Shown piece after piece: positions 1-10,560 of a stretch of 64,000 bases of DNA. The position numbers and the translations under genes were made by a program. The stretch is from Euptelea pleiosperma (lineage: Eukaryota > Streptophyta > Magnoliopsida > Ranunculales > Eupteleaceae): positions 41,534,450-41,598,449 of the forward strand of contig CM068545.1 of the NCBI GenBank assembly GCA_035048495.1. The letters are read 5' to 3'. The notes beneath the pieces were generated by a model. The model did not search any database, was not told the DNA's origin, and saw only the letters and a list, made by a program, of their open reading frames with translations. The number at the start of each line of letters is the position of its first letter. Within the stretch, counting starts at the first letter, position 1.

Positions 1-2
1 GA

Positions 3-2027
3 CATGTCATTTCCCATCAGGGCATTGAGGTCGACAAAGCTAAAATCGATATCATCTCGACCTTGCCCATTCCTAAGTCCGTACGTGACATCCGTTCCTT
101 TTTGGGACACGGAGGATTCTATAGGCGATTCATCAAGGACTTCTCTCAAATCGCTCGACCTCTGTCCCATCTTCTGGCTAAAGATAGTCCTTTCGACTTT
201 AATGCTGACTGTGTCAAGGCATTTGAGCGTCTCAAATCTGAGCTCACTACTGCGCCCATTATCCGTCCCCCGGACTGGACTCTACCTTTCGAGGTAATGT
301 GCGATGCTTCTGACTACGCATTAGGCGCCGTTCTAGGGCAGAGAGTTGACAAAAGGTCACACGTGATCTACTACGCGAGCAAAACTCTTAACTCTGCCCA
401 AATGAATTACTCCACCACTGAGAAAGAACTCCTGGCGGTAGTCTTCGCCCTTGATAAATTTCGTCAGTACCTCTTAGCCACTAAGGTGGTTGTGTACACT
501 GATCATGCAGCCCTTCGTTATCTCATGTCGAAAAAGGAAACCAAGCCTCGATTAATTCGATGGATTCTCTTACTGCAGGAATTCGACCTCGAGATTAAGG
601 ATAAGAAAGGAACTGAGAATGTAGTGGCTGATCACTTGTCTAGACTGACTTTAGAGTCATCCTTCGACACCCAGCCCATCCCTGAAACCTTTCCAGACGA
701 ACAACTGTTCGCCATCTCTGTTAATCCTTGGTATGCTGACATTGTCAATTACCTTGTCACCGAAGAAATGCCGTCACACTGGTCAAAACAGGACAAAAGC
801 CAATTCCTAGCAAGAGTTAAGTACTACTCTTGGGATGACCCTTATTTGTATAAATACTGTCCTGACCAGATCATTCGTCTCTGTGTCCCTGAGTCGGACC
901 AACTCAATATCTTATCCTCGTGTCATGACCAACCTTGTGGTGGTCATTTCAGCACTAAGAAGACTGCAGAAAAAGTGCTGCAATGCGGATTCTACTGGCC
1001 CACATTATTTAAAGATGCCCACATCTACAGCAAAACCTGTCCTAATTGCCAGCATCTAGGCCGCATCTCCCAGAGGAACATGATGCCCCTCACTCCCATC
1101 CAAGTCGATGAAATATTTGACATTTGGGGCATCGACTTCATGGGCCCCTTTCCCATTTCCTATGGTTTTGAGTACATTCTCCTTGCGGTAGACTATGTAT
1201 CCAAATGGATAGAAGCCATTCCCACCAAGACCAATGACCACAAAGTGGTGGTCAAATTCCTAAAGGAGTTCATCTTCGCTCGATTCGGTGCCCCTAAGGC
1301 CATCATTAGTGATGGGGGCACCCATTTCTGCAATAAGATATTCGAGAACTTAATGAAAAAGTATAGGGTAACCCACAAGGTTGCCCTAGCTTATCATCCA
1401 CAGACTAGTGGTCAAGTGGAGGTTTCTAATCGTCAGATCAAGCAGATCTTGGAGAAGACAGTCAATACCACACGTAAAGACTGGTCTACTCGTCTCACTG
1501 ATGCTTTATGGGCATACAGAACCGCCTACAAGACCCCACTCAATATGTCTCCCTATCGTCTCGTCTTTGGGAAACCCTGTCATCTACCGGTAGAGATTGA
1601 ACATCGTGCTCTGTGGGCCATTAAGAAGCTCAACTTCGACCTCGACTCTGCAGGGGAAGAGCGAAAACTCCAAATGAATGAGTTAGAAGAACTCAGAAAT
1701 GATACCTACAACTTATCCAAGAATTACAAAGCCAAAATGAAGTGGATACATGACAAGAGCATCCTCAGGAAAGAGTTCCATCCAGGACAGAAGGTCCTTC
1801 TTTATAATTCTCGTCTTCATCTCTTCCCTGGAAAACTGAAATCTAGGTGGACCGGTCCTTATACGGTCACAGCAGTCACACCCTTCGGGGCAATCACTAT
1901 TGAGGATCCCAAGGATCACTCCTCTTTTCAGGTAAATGGCCAGCGTCTTAAACAGTTCCATGAACTTGACGTATTATTCATTCAGACTTTTGAGATCGAT
2001 CTCATCGATCCTGTCTATGTCGACTGA
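3..2027 (+). CDS. pol: Athila pol, C-terminal part (end of RT, RNase H, integrase)
   Basis: This is an open frame from the window edge to a TGA at 2025-2027 with no internal stop. It begins at the end of the reverse transcriptase. Next comes RNase H, with acidic residues in CDASDYALG (from about 300), TTEKELLAV (about 415) and [10 protein letters not shown] (about 496). The integrase has an H-H-C-C zinc module (about 925-1050), catalytic acidic residues in GIDFMG (about 1130) and SDGGTHF (about 1310), the glutamate in GQVEVSN (about 1415), and a C-terminal GPY/F motif (RWTGPY, about 1846). Integrase inserts the cDNA into the genome. Compared with copies 2 and 3 it has a Gly-to-Arg change in the motif KKYRV just before the third catalytic residue, which may impair it. 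The upstream part and start codon are outside the window. Confidence 0.93.
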   Translation, partial: HVISHQGIEVDKAKIDIISTLPIPKSVRDIRSFLGHGGFYRRFIKDFSQIARPLSHLLAKDSPFDFNADCVKAFERLKSELTTAPIIRPPDWTLPFEVMCDASDYALGAVLGQRVDKRSHVIYYASKTLNSAQMNYSTTEKELLAVVFALDKFRQYLLATKVVVYTDHAALRYLMSKKETKPRLIRWILLLQEFDLEIKDKKGTENVVADHLSRLTLESSFDTQPIPETFPDEQLFAISVNPWYADIVNYLVTEEMPSHWSKQDKSQFLARVKYYSWDDPYLYKYCPDQIIRLCVPESDQLNILSSCHDQPCGGHFSTKKTAEKVLQCGFYWPTLFKDAHIYSKTCPNCQHLGRISQRNMMPLTPIQVDEIFDIWGIDFMGPFPISYGFEYILLAVDYVSKWIEAIPTKTNDHKVVVKFLKEFIFARFGAPKAIISDGGTHFCNKIFENLMKKYRVTHKVALAYHPQTSGQVEVSNRQIKQILEKTVNTTRKDWSTRLTDALWAYRTAYKTPLNMSPYRLVFGKPCHLPVEIEHRALWAIKKLNFDLDSAGEERKLQMNELEELRNDTYNLSKNYKAKMKWIHDKSILRKEFHPGQKVLLYNSRLHLFPGKLKSRWTGPYTVTAVTPFGAITIEDPKDHSSFQVNGQRLKQFHELDVLFIQTFEIDLIDPVYVD

Positions 2028-2385
2028 TGATCCACTCAGTCTCCTATGCTCCAACTTGGTTGGGGGTGCCTGTCACCCCCGTTGTGTCTGGCTGAAGACG
2101 TAAAACTTAGCGCTTTCGGAAAGGCAATTCCGGTATTCCTAGAGTACATGAGTCTCATGCATTTGTTATTATTGTTATATCTTTAAAAATGCAGGTACAC
2201 TCATTCTTCCGATCATCAGGTATCATACACTGTCGAGTTTCTACCGACTTGGTAACATCTTCCCTGAACCTTTGCATCATCATCACCGATTTTTCATCAT
2301 TTTATGTCCCGGTCATGAGCACCGAGGACGGTGCTGTATTTTGGTTGGGGGTGGGGTATTTACCAAAACTCATGTCTTCATTTTG

Positions 2386-2387
<2 letters not shown>

Positions 2388-2427
<40 letters not shown>
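2388..2427 (+). repeat. Poly-A run in the Athila 3' region
   Basis: This is an uninterrupted run of 40 A. The orthologous place in copy 2 has 38 (39574-39611, opposite strand) and copy 3 has 21 (60338-60358). It is a length-variable homopolymer carried within the family and not a cDNA tail. Confidence 0.95.
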
Positions 2428-2429
<2 letters not shown>

Positions 2430-3970
2430 CTTGTTTTTGGGGTGATTTCCGATGTTCTCCAAAAGTTTTCTAGAATTTCAAAAATGTGTCAAATACCTTG
2501 ACTTTGATTAGCTAAAAACCTCCGTTAAGTCAGTATTGAGGATGTCAATTTTTGTTTAAAGTTAGCGTTGAGTCAATTCAAGCATGACTACAGCAGGTTT
2601 GAAAACTCAGAAAAACTCAGATTTGGCACAATTGTACACTATCAATATCAGAGTCACCCTAAGTTTAGAAATTCTGGAGATCCTGTGAGAATAATTGTGG
2701 AGACCTAACCCAGTGAGCTTTCGAGCCTTTAATCGTTTCAGAGAGTTATACATTAATCCTGAGTCACAAGATGACTCACTGTTCTTCATGCCCGCAATAT
2801 TCGTTGAGAGATCTCATTATCTTTTGCTTCGATCATAAAACTCGGAACGACATCAAAAATTGGATTACTACGACAGAACCTTCTCTGTATCTAGTCAAGA
2901 CAGTATACATGATAGTGCAAACCTTAGAAAATGATTTAGGCCATTTTTCTGAACCATTCAGCCTTTTTACTCACCTGAATTATACTTCACTAGAAACCCC
3001 TTGAGCCATTCTATAAAAGCCTTTTTTTTTGTAAACCCATCAACCTAAAATCCAGTCTAGCTACGAAACATGACTGGCTACCCTTATTTTGAGATGGACA
3101 ATAGAATAACTGATGTGGGTGTACCGTGAAAAGAAAAGTAAAGAAGAAGAATCAAAAGGAAAAGAAAGTGGTTCAAGCCAAAAACAAAATATAGAAAGAA
3201 AGTATGAAGAAGAGCTGAAAAGAAATTGAGCAGTCTCAGAAATATCAAGAAAAAGAGAAAAATACAAAAAAAAAAAAAAAAAAAAAGGAAAAAGAACCAG
3301 ATAATGGTGTTACGTCGCAGGAAAAATTCAAGAAAATGGCAATATCCTCTCAAGATCTTTGAAATCCTGTATACCTTTATTTTTCTACACCTGACCTAAG
3401 CCTCATTACAACCCAGGAAAGTCCTACTTGATTCTAGGATAGCACGATCATAAAATGTGGAGATTGGAGAAGGAGAAGCTATAGAGTTTGATCTAACGTT
3501 CCCGAGTGAAGTGGTATTCCAATCATGAGATCTTCTTCTGTTAAAGATGTCCTTCCTTCAAATAATACATATGTGAGATCTTTGCTTTCATATATCAATA
3601 CATCTCCTCACATATAAATTGAGAGAAAAGAAGAAAACCCTTCTTGTGTGATTCTATTCTGAGTGCTAAACGTGTGAGATTTGAGGTCGAGGCATAAAAA
3701 CTTAGAGGTGATCTAGAAATCTTTACTGTCGGATGATGAGAATGTTGAGCACACACACACGCAGAGTCTGACTATTCTGGGTCATGATTATCAGTCTGTA
3801 GTCTTGCAAATACTTTCTAACTCTTCGCTAGCATGTAACTGTTTTTGCATCCATTCAATGATTTGACGAACGGTGTTTTCCCGGAGCTAATATGAAAAAG
3901 TGTGCAGCATGTGCAGAGCCCTTTTAAGCTCATTTATTTCGCACTAATTGCCAAGGATTGGCAATATGCT

Positions 3971-3982
3971 GGTTGGGGGTTG
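3971..3982 (+). promoter_or_regulatory. Polypurine tract of Athila copy 1
   Basis: GGTTGGGGGTTG lies directly against the LTR start TGATATTCGC. In LTR retrotransposons this G-rich tract primes plus-strand DNA synthesis. The same sequence abuts the 3' LTRs of copy 2 (opposite strand, 37993-38004) and copy 3 (61888-61899). It is not purely purine, since T residues are present. Confidence 0.8.
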
Positions 3983-4430
3983 TGATATTCGCTCAAAAGT
4001 GCTTATTTTAAGCACTTATCCTGTTAGCGTTATCGCACTCTCCTACGTAAAACTGCTCTAATTATCCACTTTTCTACGTAAGAGTCTATCTCATTGCGTA
4101 AAACACACTTTTCTGGACGAAATGGTATATTTGCATGCATTAAACACATTTTTGGAAGTCTAGATATAAAGCCGTTCTGATTGAGTCTCATTACGCGCTT
4201 CTTTTGTCGCAGGAAACCCGATCAGACGGTTCTCAAGACTGGTGGGCCCACAATCAACCTACAATGCCTTTAATCAAAGCATAAAGAGCCAGTGGACTTG
4301 GACAAAAAGATGTAGGCCAAAGACGGGAGAGCCAGAGAGTCGGAAAAGCCTGAGAGAAGATTAAGAGAGAAGGAGAGGCAAGCCCTCAAAGAAGAGACTA
4401 AGGAGATTAAAGCTTATCAACTAACACAAG

Positions 4431-4496
4431 ATGCGGACTTGCTCAATTGGTAAAGCATGCAGAAGACCAAGTCAAAGACCAAGGTTCAAGCCCCTA
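4431..4496 (+). other. tRNA-like segment in the Athila LTR
   Basis: The stretch contains an A-box-like GCTCAATTGGTAAAGCA (4441-4457) and, about 28 bases on, a B-box-like GGTTCAAGCCCC (4483-4494), in the order and spacing of a tRNA internal promoter. A fuller version in the copy 3 LTR (62330-62393) can form a T-arm with a TTCAAGA loop. The acceptor stem is not preserved, so it is not called a functional tRNA. Confidence 0.55.
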
Positions 4497-4972
4497 TACT
4501 ATCATTTTTCTCTTTATTTTGTAATATTTCTCTCTTCTCTCCTCTCTCTCTCCAAACCATCATTCTCTCTCTACTCTTGAATCCACATCATCCGATCCTC
4601 TCCCCTCCCTCAATCACTCAATTCTATGGCCTACCTTGGCCAATTTCCATTACTCGATCATCACCGTCCATCTCTACCATGCGATCGCTCAGTCAGTCCC
4701 CAATCATCCATTTTACCATCTCATAAATCCAATGGCCCTCATCACTTCATGTTCAATCCTATGGGCCTAAGCCAAGATGAAGTGCGGGCCCGGGCCCATT
4801 ACCCATGGCCCAGCCATCCAGTGGGACCCACATACCCAACATGGACTGGAAATGGCTGCTAAAGAAGGAAAGAAGAGAATTTTGAAAAGAATTTTTAAAA
4901 AATCAAACATTTTTCAAAAAGGAATTTTTTTGACTCAATCTTTTCAAAAAATGGAGGTATTTACATTTTAGA

Positions 4973-5160
4973 AACGTGGGTTTCTAAGTTAGGAACCCAC
5001 GGTTATATACAAAGGTTTTCTAGAAAAAGATATTTTGTGGAAAAGAATTTTTAAAAATCGTGGGATTCTAATCTGGGAACCCACGATTTTACCAAAAAAA
5101 TGAAGGAGAATCAAAAGATTTTTAAGAAACCGTGGGTTTCTAATGTAGGAACCCACGGTT
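4973..5160 (+). repeat. Three successive ~32-bp inverted repeats upstream of the LTR TATA box
   Basis: Hairpins lie at 4973-5004, 5056-5088 and 5128-5160. Each has arms of the type CGTGGGTTTC / GGAACCCACG around a short A/T-rich centre. They are copies of one another, spaced about 83 and 72 bases apart, and a decayed half-copy (CCGTGGTTCCCA) sits just before the TATA box at 5213. The arrangement suggests repeated upstream elements in U3. Confidence 0.9.
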
Positions 5161-5212
5161 CCTACCAAAAGATGGAAAATGAGCTTTAAAGAAATAGAAA
5201 CCGTGGTTCCCA

Positions 5213-5220
5213 TATATAAA
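5213..5220 (+). promoter_or_regulatory. TATA box of the copy 1 LTR
   Basis: TATATAAA follows the inverted repeats and precedes a C-rich stretch. It is the best TATA match in this LTR, and its place about 1.2 kb into the LTR fits the U3/R border. Transcription would begin roughly 25-35 bases downstream. Confidence 0.7.
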
Positions 5221-5535
5221 GGGTGGAGATATCAAACCCTAGACCCCCCCCCCCCCCCCCACGTTTTGGAATAAGAAGAATTCCTTCTTCTTGCTGCCAT
5301 TACGCCCACACCACCAGGCCGTTGCTACCTCCACCATTGCTCCACGTTTTCCTTGAAGGAGAGAGTTCTCTCTTCTTGCTGAAACTCACCAGCCACTACC
5401 TATTGCTCCCCACGAGCAACACCATTTGCCTTCCCAGCTCTTGCTCATCACGGTCTGGTTTACACAAACACAGACGTGCCAAAGAGCAGCACATTTGCAC
5501 TCATCACCGCTTGTCCTTCTTCATCTTTTCTATTA

Positions 5536-5560
5536 CCGGAGTTGCAGTCTGCAACTCCGG
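5536..5560 (+). repeat. Palindrome CCGGAGTTGCA...TGCAACTCCGG
   Basis: This is a near-perfect 25-bp palindrome with 11-bp arms and a 3-base centre. The same arms recur at 33693, 36487, 49016, 63506 and 63682, always inside LTRs of this family. A second unrelated palindrome, GATTCCGGCGAG with 12-bp arms, lies nearby at 5704-5730. Confidence 0.9.
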
Positions 5561-6568
5561 TCAGCCAACTCCAAAGCAACGTCACCTCTTGTTGCTGGTT
5601 CATTCCTATCAAACCAGCATCTCGTGGTTCCCTTCTCCTTGACCCTACAAATCAGATCGGCAAGATCCAATGGCCTGCACCTATTTCACCGCCTCTTGCC
5701 ATTGATTCCGGCGAGAAGCTCGCCGGAATCTGCACTCCATCTTCAACACTGCAACTCACCTCTGCCGGAACCATCACCAACGTCTCCCACTCACACTCCC
5801 ACGTTCTCATCTCCTCCACGCCCATTCCATCTTCTCACAAAAGCCCAAGCCGTCACTCCCCATGGCTGGATTCACGTTCCATCTTCCCCCCTTGATACAC
5901 TCCACCTCTTGAAACCGTTCTTTCCTTCCTTGATATTCATCTTCTCAAGAAAATAAAACCAGAAAAAAAAAAAAAAAAAAAAAAAGAGTAAAGAAGAATG
6001 AAGGTGGGAAGAGGTAAAGCTTCTTGTCTTTAGTTGCTGCCCATCCTTGCTGATTCGTCTCCACTCCAAGGTAAGAGTTCTCTTCTCTCTCTAGATCTCT
6101 CCACTTTCTCTCTCCCCCATATTTTCTCTCTCTAGGATAGCCTTCTTCGATGTTTCTCTCTCTACATTTTCTCATTTCTCTCTCTAATTTTTATGGTTTT
6201 CTAGGTTAATTTTTGAATTTAGTTTGATTTTGTAAGACTCATTGAGGATGAATAAAATTATTATTTTTGCATTTGTTAGTTTACTTTTGTGTTTTTGATT
6301 ATTTGTGGTAATTTCTCTCTCTAAAAATCACTAAGAATGTTTTAAATCCATCACCATTCTCACCTCTCCATGTTTTCTTGATAAAAATCCGTCATTTCAT
6401 GTCGTTGAATTACGCAAACTAACCCCGAGTGCGGATCGACATCCGACACGAGCCACTGTACAACCCTGTGATTTTTGCAGGATTTGAGTGAAAAAGAATC
6501 GGATAATTACAAATATTGTTGAGATCTAGGATTTCCGAAACCAACGACGCGGAAAAACCCTACTTTCA

Positions 6569-7917
6569 GGCGGGCCTACAATCAACCACAGAAGACTTCT
6601 ATCAAAGCTTAAAGAGCCAACAGGCAAGGATAAAAAGATAGAAGACATGTACGGGCAAAGCTAGAGGATCGTAGAGCCAGAACAAGGACTAAGAGAGAGA
6701 AGAATAGCTGGAGACCAAGATAAAGACTTAGGTGTTAAAGGCCACACCAATTGACATCAAAGGCTACATTTGATTTATTGGTGGAGCGGACAAGAGAGAA
6801 TAAAGAAGACCAGGGTTCAAGACCCTCCAATGCTTTTATTTTTATATTTTTCTCTCACGTCTCTTTTATTTCTCTCTTTATTTATCTATCTTGGCCCATG
6901 ACCCATGACCCATGCCCATATCCATGCCCCATACCCATGACCCATACCCATGACCCATGCCCATGCCCATGACCCATGCTCATGCTCATTTGTAACAACA
7001 AGAGAGAATTGGTCTCACTTGACCGATTCTTCTTTCCCCCATATCTCTCTATCCTAATCACTCTCTCTCTCATCTAACTAACTCATTCCCAACCGTTGGA
7101 TCTAGAGAGATCCAACAGTCTTATTTTTACAACAAGCAAAAGAAAAGAAAGAGTCTATAAGAGATCTACGATCTCTCCTTCTTGGGTTGGTTCCCTCCCC
7201 CTTCTCTTCATCTCTTTCTTCTTTCTTTTTCTTCTTCTTCGCCCTTCTTCTCCGACGAGCAACTCCAGCGAGCTCACCATTAACGCCTCCACCTCGAGGT
7301 GCAAAGCGTCAAATGGCAACGTCTCCTTGCTGCCCATTCCATCCGCCACAATCAAATGCTACAATCTCCAATCCTATTGAGGTCGATCCAATCGAAGTTG
7401 CACCATCTACCTCTTCAATGGTAAACTTCTCTCTAATTCATCTCTCTAACCTTTCCACCTTATTTCTCTATCTTCTTTCTCTCTCTACCTTTACATGCTT
7501 TCTAGATTAATTTGGCTTAATGTTATTTTTGTTGTAAAGCATTTGGACAAGCATTGTAAGCATTTGTTTTTAGTTTAATGAATAAGTTTTAAATTCAAGT
7601 TTAATTTGTTTTCATTTATTGTGTTTTTCATTTTTGTTTCTCTTATGTTTTATTCATTCTAATAGTTTTAACAACAATCTCAAGCATATTTTAAATCAAC
7701 CTCCACCATTCTCACCTTTCCATTTATTCTGTACATTTTCTAATTATTCTTGTTTCTTATTATGTTAACTAGTCCCGAGTACGGACGATATCTGACACGA
7801 GCCACTGTGCAAGTCTGCTTATTTGTAGATTAAGGGAACCAATTCGGAGAAATTACAAATATTGTTGAACTTTAGGGTTTCCGTAACCAATGACGCGGAA
7901 AAACCCTAATTTTAGCA
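6569..7917 (+). repeat. Athila-family LTR, 3' portion, interrupted by copy 1
   Basis: The segment starts in mid-LTR, resembling copy 1 from about 4240 (a shared GCTTAAAGAGCC-like stretch). It runs through a minisatellite (6894-6990), a TATA-like CTATAAG (about 7155), CT-rich DNA and the conserved U5 block (7770-7800) to a terminal CA at 7917. The missing 5' part should lie left of copy 1, outside the window. What follows is not a primer site, so this is a 3' or solo LTR. Its end (AATTTTAGCA) differs slightly from the usual CTACTTTCA, in keeping with greater age. Confidence 0.82.
6894..6990 (+). repeat. CCCATG-type minisatellite
   Basis: This is an irregular array of CCCATG, ACCCATG and ATGCCCAT units, about 14 copies, in the U3 of the 6569-7917 LTR. 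It is absent from the other LTRs here. The Gly/His/Met-rich frame on the opposite strand is only the translation of the repeat. Confidence 0.9.
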
Positions 7918-8119
7918 CGTATGGCTAGAAGTACCCCTGCGTTATTGCTTTGTGTGCTAGACTTCTCATCCCCAGAGTGGTATTTGCACTCGCCGGCGTG
8001 TATCTCTTCTATCACGGCCTGCACCTATACTAGTGATAGGCATTTAAGAAGTGGTCCTACAACCGACTTGCAATACAACTCTCCATTCAGCAAGGTTTAT
8101 CTCCCCGAGATGCCGTTTA
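7918..8119. other. Unassigned flank between LTR and CACTA element
   Basis: These 202 bases have no recognisable coding or repeat signature. They continue, across the CACTA insertion, with 12995 onward. The last three bases, TTA, are the left CACTA TSD. Confidence 0.6.
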
Positions 8120-8372
8120 CACTACAAGAAAATTGATTTATAGCGGCGAACTATTAGCGACGGCCGGTAAAAAACCACCGCTATAAAGGGTTTTAGTGGC
8201 GGCCAGAGGCTAAACCACCACTAAAGGCACGAAAATAAAATGGCAAGAAAAAATTGGACTACTTTTAGCGGCGGTTAGATCTATGACCGCCGGTAATAGT
8301 ACATATAGCGGTGGTTTTTGGCCGTCGCTAAAAGTATCCTTTAGCGGCGGTTTCTGGCCGCCGCTAATACCC
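8120..8372 (+). repeat. CACTA 5' terminal and subterminal repeats
   Basis: The terminal inverted repeat is followed by at least eight copies of a TAGCGGCGG-type motif and its complement between 8140 and 8370. In the En/Spm superfamily such subterminal arrays bind the transposase. Confidence 0.9.
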
Positions 8373-8787
8373 TGTACTTAATAAAAAGAAAAACCCGAAC
8401 ACTTTACTCTTTCCCATTTTTTTCTCTCTTTCCCCTTTGTTCTCTTGCCTTTTTCCATTTCTCTCTGTGGTGATGCCGAAACCCCATCACCTCTTTCATC
8501 CCTTCGTCAACTCACCGCTGCCTCGTTGCCGTCTACGCCCGACGTCGTCGCACCATTCGCTGGTAAGTTAGTTTTTCTATTTTTTTTTTTACCATCCCTT
8601 TGAAACCCTTATTTTTAATTTCTTCTCAAATATTGTTGATATTCCATGAAATCAACCATGAAATTGATTTCCATGGATGGAATCGTGCCAGTGGACATAT
8701 TTTCACACACAATTTCACACAAAAATCGTCTTGGTTCAATATATAAAGGCTCAACCTCCAGTTACCGCCCTAAAATAAGAAGCTTCA

Positions 8788-9290
8788 GTTACAGGACACT
8801 ATATGAGCCACGTGGGACACCCTTAGAGGACTCTGACCATATGGATGTTAAGCCAATCCCTAAGTGGACCTACAAACCAAAAATCAGCTTGATTAGTGGT
8901 TTATAGTTGTTGGATTGGACTTATTTTCACGGGTTACAGGACACAATATGAGCCACATGGCTACCCATAGAGAACTCTTACCGTATGGATGTTTGGCCAA
9001 TCCCTAAGTGGGCCTTCAAACTAAAAATCAGCTTGATTATTATTTTTTAGGCGTTGGATTGGACTTATTTTCATGGGTTGATGTTTAACTGTTGAATCTG
9101 AGCATTATTGACCATTATTTGGGGAACAAAGATCCAAAGGTTGGAAATCAGTAATCAGTCTGATTTTTGGGTCTTTGTAGCCCAAGTTATACCCCAATCC
9201 AACGCTTATGTTGGGTAATTTTTTGGTCTGTAGGTTCACCTAGGTTGGGCCAAACATCCTTACGGTAAGTGATCTCTAAACGTGTGCCAT
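8788..9290. repeat. Direct and inverted duplications inside the CACTA element
   Basis: A block from about 8788 (GTTACAGGACAC) repeats about 145 bases later at 8933. A third, more diverged copy lies in reverse orientation at about 9150-9290, where the complement of TACCGTATGGATGTTTGGCC is recognisable. The frame at 8646-8906 only overlaps this repeat. Confidence 0.75.
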
Positions 9291-10560
9291 GTCATTCATA
9301 CTGAGGTTTTTGTCATCAATGTTGATGACGACCATCTATCAACAAAGTTCCTACTCTTTTGGACCCACTGACTTCATGGATATGTAACTCATCCTTCGTG
9401 GATATATAGAGCAAAAATCCACCTTGATTGGTGATTTCTATTGTTGGATTTAAGCACAAAGATCAAAAGTTTTGAAATTAGTGATTACAAACCTTTCGAT
9501 CTTGTCCCCCAAATAATGCTCAAGTTCCCACAGTTAAAATCAACCCATGAAAATGACTCTAATCCAAAGCTTAGAAATCACTAATTAGGTTGATTTTAGG
9601 ATTTTAGAGCACTCTTTTGGACCCATTGACAGCATGGATATTTCATAGCATAGTCTTACTTAAAACCTGTAATTAGGTCATAATAATTTAAAACTTTAAG
9701 GCAATAATGTATGTATTGCATAGGATGTTGAATGAGGTATATTACCATTGAATTAATTTTTTTTAATATCGTCCATTGTGTATGTATTTTCAGTATATAA
9801 GATGACAAATTTTCAGGATACTTATGTAGTTAGACTGAGATATTTGATGTCATATGTCTCTTTGAGACTCTTGATTTCCTTTTCACTTGTTAGTTTATCC
9901 CAAACTCGAGTGCTTTTGTTAGTTCTTTATCATCTTGCCTAGCCTAAAAACCATCATCACTAATGCCTTATCACAACTATTAGGGTGAAAATTCGATTCA
10001 CTGTTTGAGGTATACCTTCTCTTCTTGTATTTTAAAACATCACAACTCCTGATCTATAGAAACACTGCAGTGGTGAGGAAGTGAGTGAAGAGACAAGAAA
10101 AATATAAAAATGTGGTTTGCCGCTTCACACGATAAGGTATGTCCTTGTTTCTACGGTTTTCTAATTGGATTTTTTCCATCAACATTGAGGGTTTATAAGT
10201 GAAACCCTTCCCATTAGAGTTGTGATTAGGGTTTATAAGTGAAACCCATCCCACATTTTTCAGCCAAGTGGCTTATTCTTAGAAATTTTTGGGTATATGG
10301 ATGAAACCCACATTTGATGGTATTAGAAATGTCAGAATGGGTTGATTTGCTGTAGGTGTGGTCTACATAGTGAGGAGATCACCCTGACAAAAATTCAAAT
10401 CATTCTTATATTCATAAGTTGCTTTACAAGTTGAAGAATTATGGACTGTCTATTTTTATTGTTAACTTGAAACCCACATTTGATGATGTTCGAAATTTTA
10501 GAATGGGTTAATTTTTTATAGGTGGTCTATATATTGAGGAGATCACCTTCAAAAAAATTA

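Larger units (their letters stand above)
2028..3982 (+). other. Athila copy 1 3' non-coding region between pol and LTR
   Basis: About 1.95 kb separates the pol stop codon from the 3' LTR. The short frames here are not conserved as proteins and none resembles an envelope. Visible elements are a 7-bp-stem hairpin at 2062-2080 (GGGGGTG/CACCCCC), a 40-base A run at 2388-2427, a hairpin ATTGCCAA-gga-TTGGCAAT at 3947-3965, and the polypurine tract next to the LTR. The same items recur at the same places in copies 2 and 3, although the A run differs in length (40, 38 and 21). Confidence 0.8.
1..6568 (+). mobile_element. Athila-lineage Ty3/gypsy retrotransposon, copy 1, 5' part outside window
   Basis: The window opens inside pol and runs through the 3' non-coding region into a complete 3' LTR ending in CA at 6568. 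The pol protein is nearly identical to two other copies in the window (34922-50521 and 52747-64000), so the assignment is by direct comparison. The lineage is called Athila from the reverse transcriptase and gag of those copies and their tRNA-Asp-type primer site. The sequence right of 6568 is the interior of another LTR of the same family, so this copy appears to have inserted into an older LTR. The left TSD lies outside the window; the right one would be GGCGG at 6569-6573. No env-like frame follows pol. Confidence 0.93.
3983..6568 (+). repeat. 3' LTR of Athila copy 1 (2.59 kb)
   Basis: The LTR begins TGATATTCGCTC and ends CTACTTTCA, like every other LTR of this family in the window. It shares its first ~230 bases and last ~230 bases with them, including the U5 block around 6424-6455 and the terminal block from 6525. 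The middle differs, making it about 500 bases shorter than the copy 2 LTRs. It carries a tRNA-like segment (4431-4496), three inverted repeats upstream of a TATA box (5213-5220), a C run at about 5245-5260, and two palindromes (5536-5560 and 5704-5730). A splice-donor-like CAAG|GTAAGAG lies at 6067-6077. The serine/proline-rich frames at 5223-5956 are CT-rich noise. Confidence 0.92.

Noticed and set aside
3084..3353. Phe/Leu-rich membrane-like frames in the 3' region (also 38646-39023 and 60912-61271), a possible env transmembrane segment
   Set aside because: They are translations of A/G-rich (T/C-rich) low-complexity DNA on the strand opposite to the element, and frame and length differ among the copies.
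4431..4496. Functional tRNA gene
   Set aside because: The A and B boxes fit but the acceptor and anticodon stems do not pair well, so it is listed only as tRNA-like.
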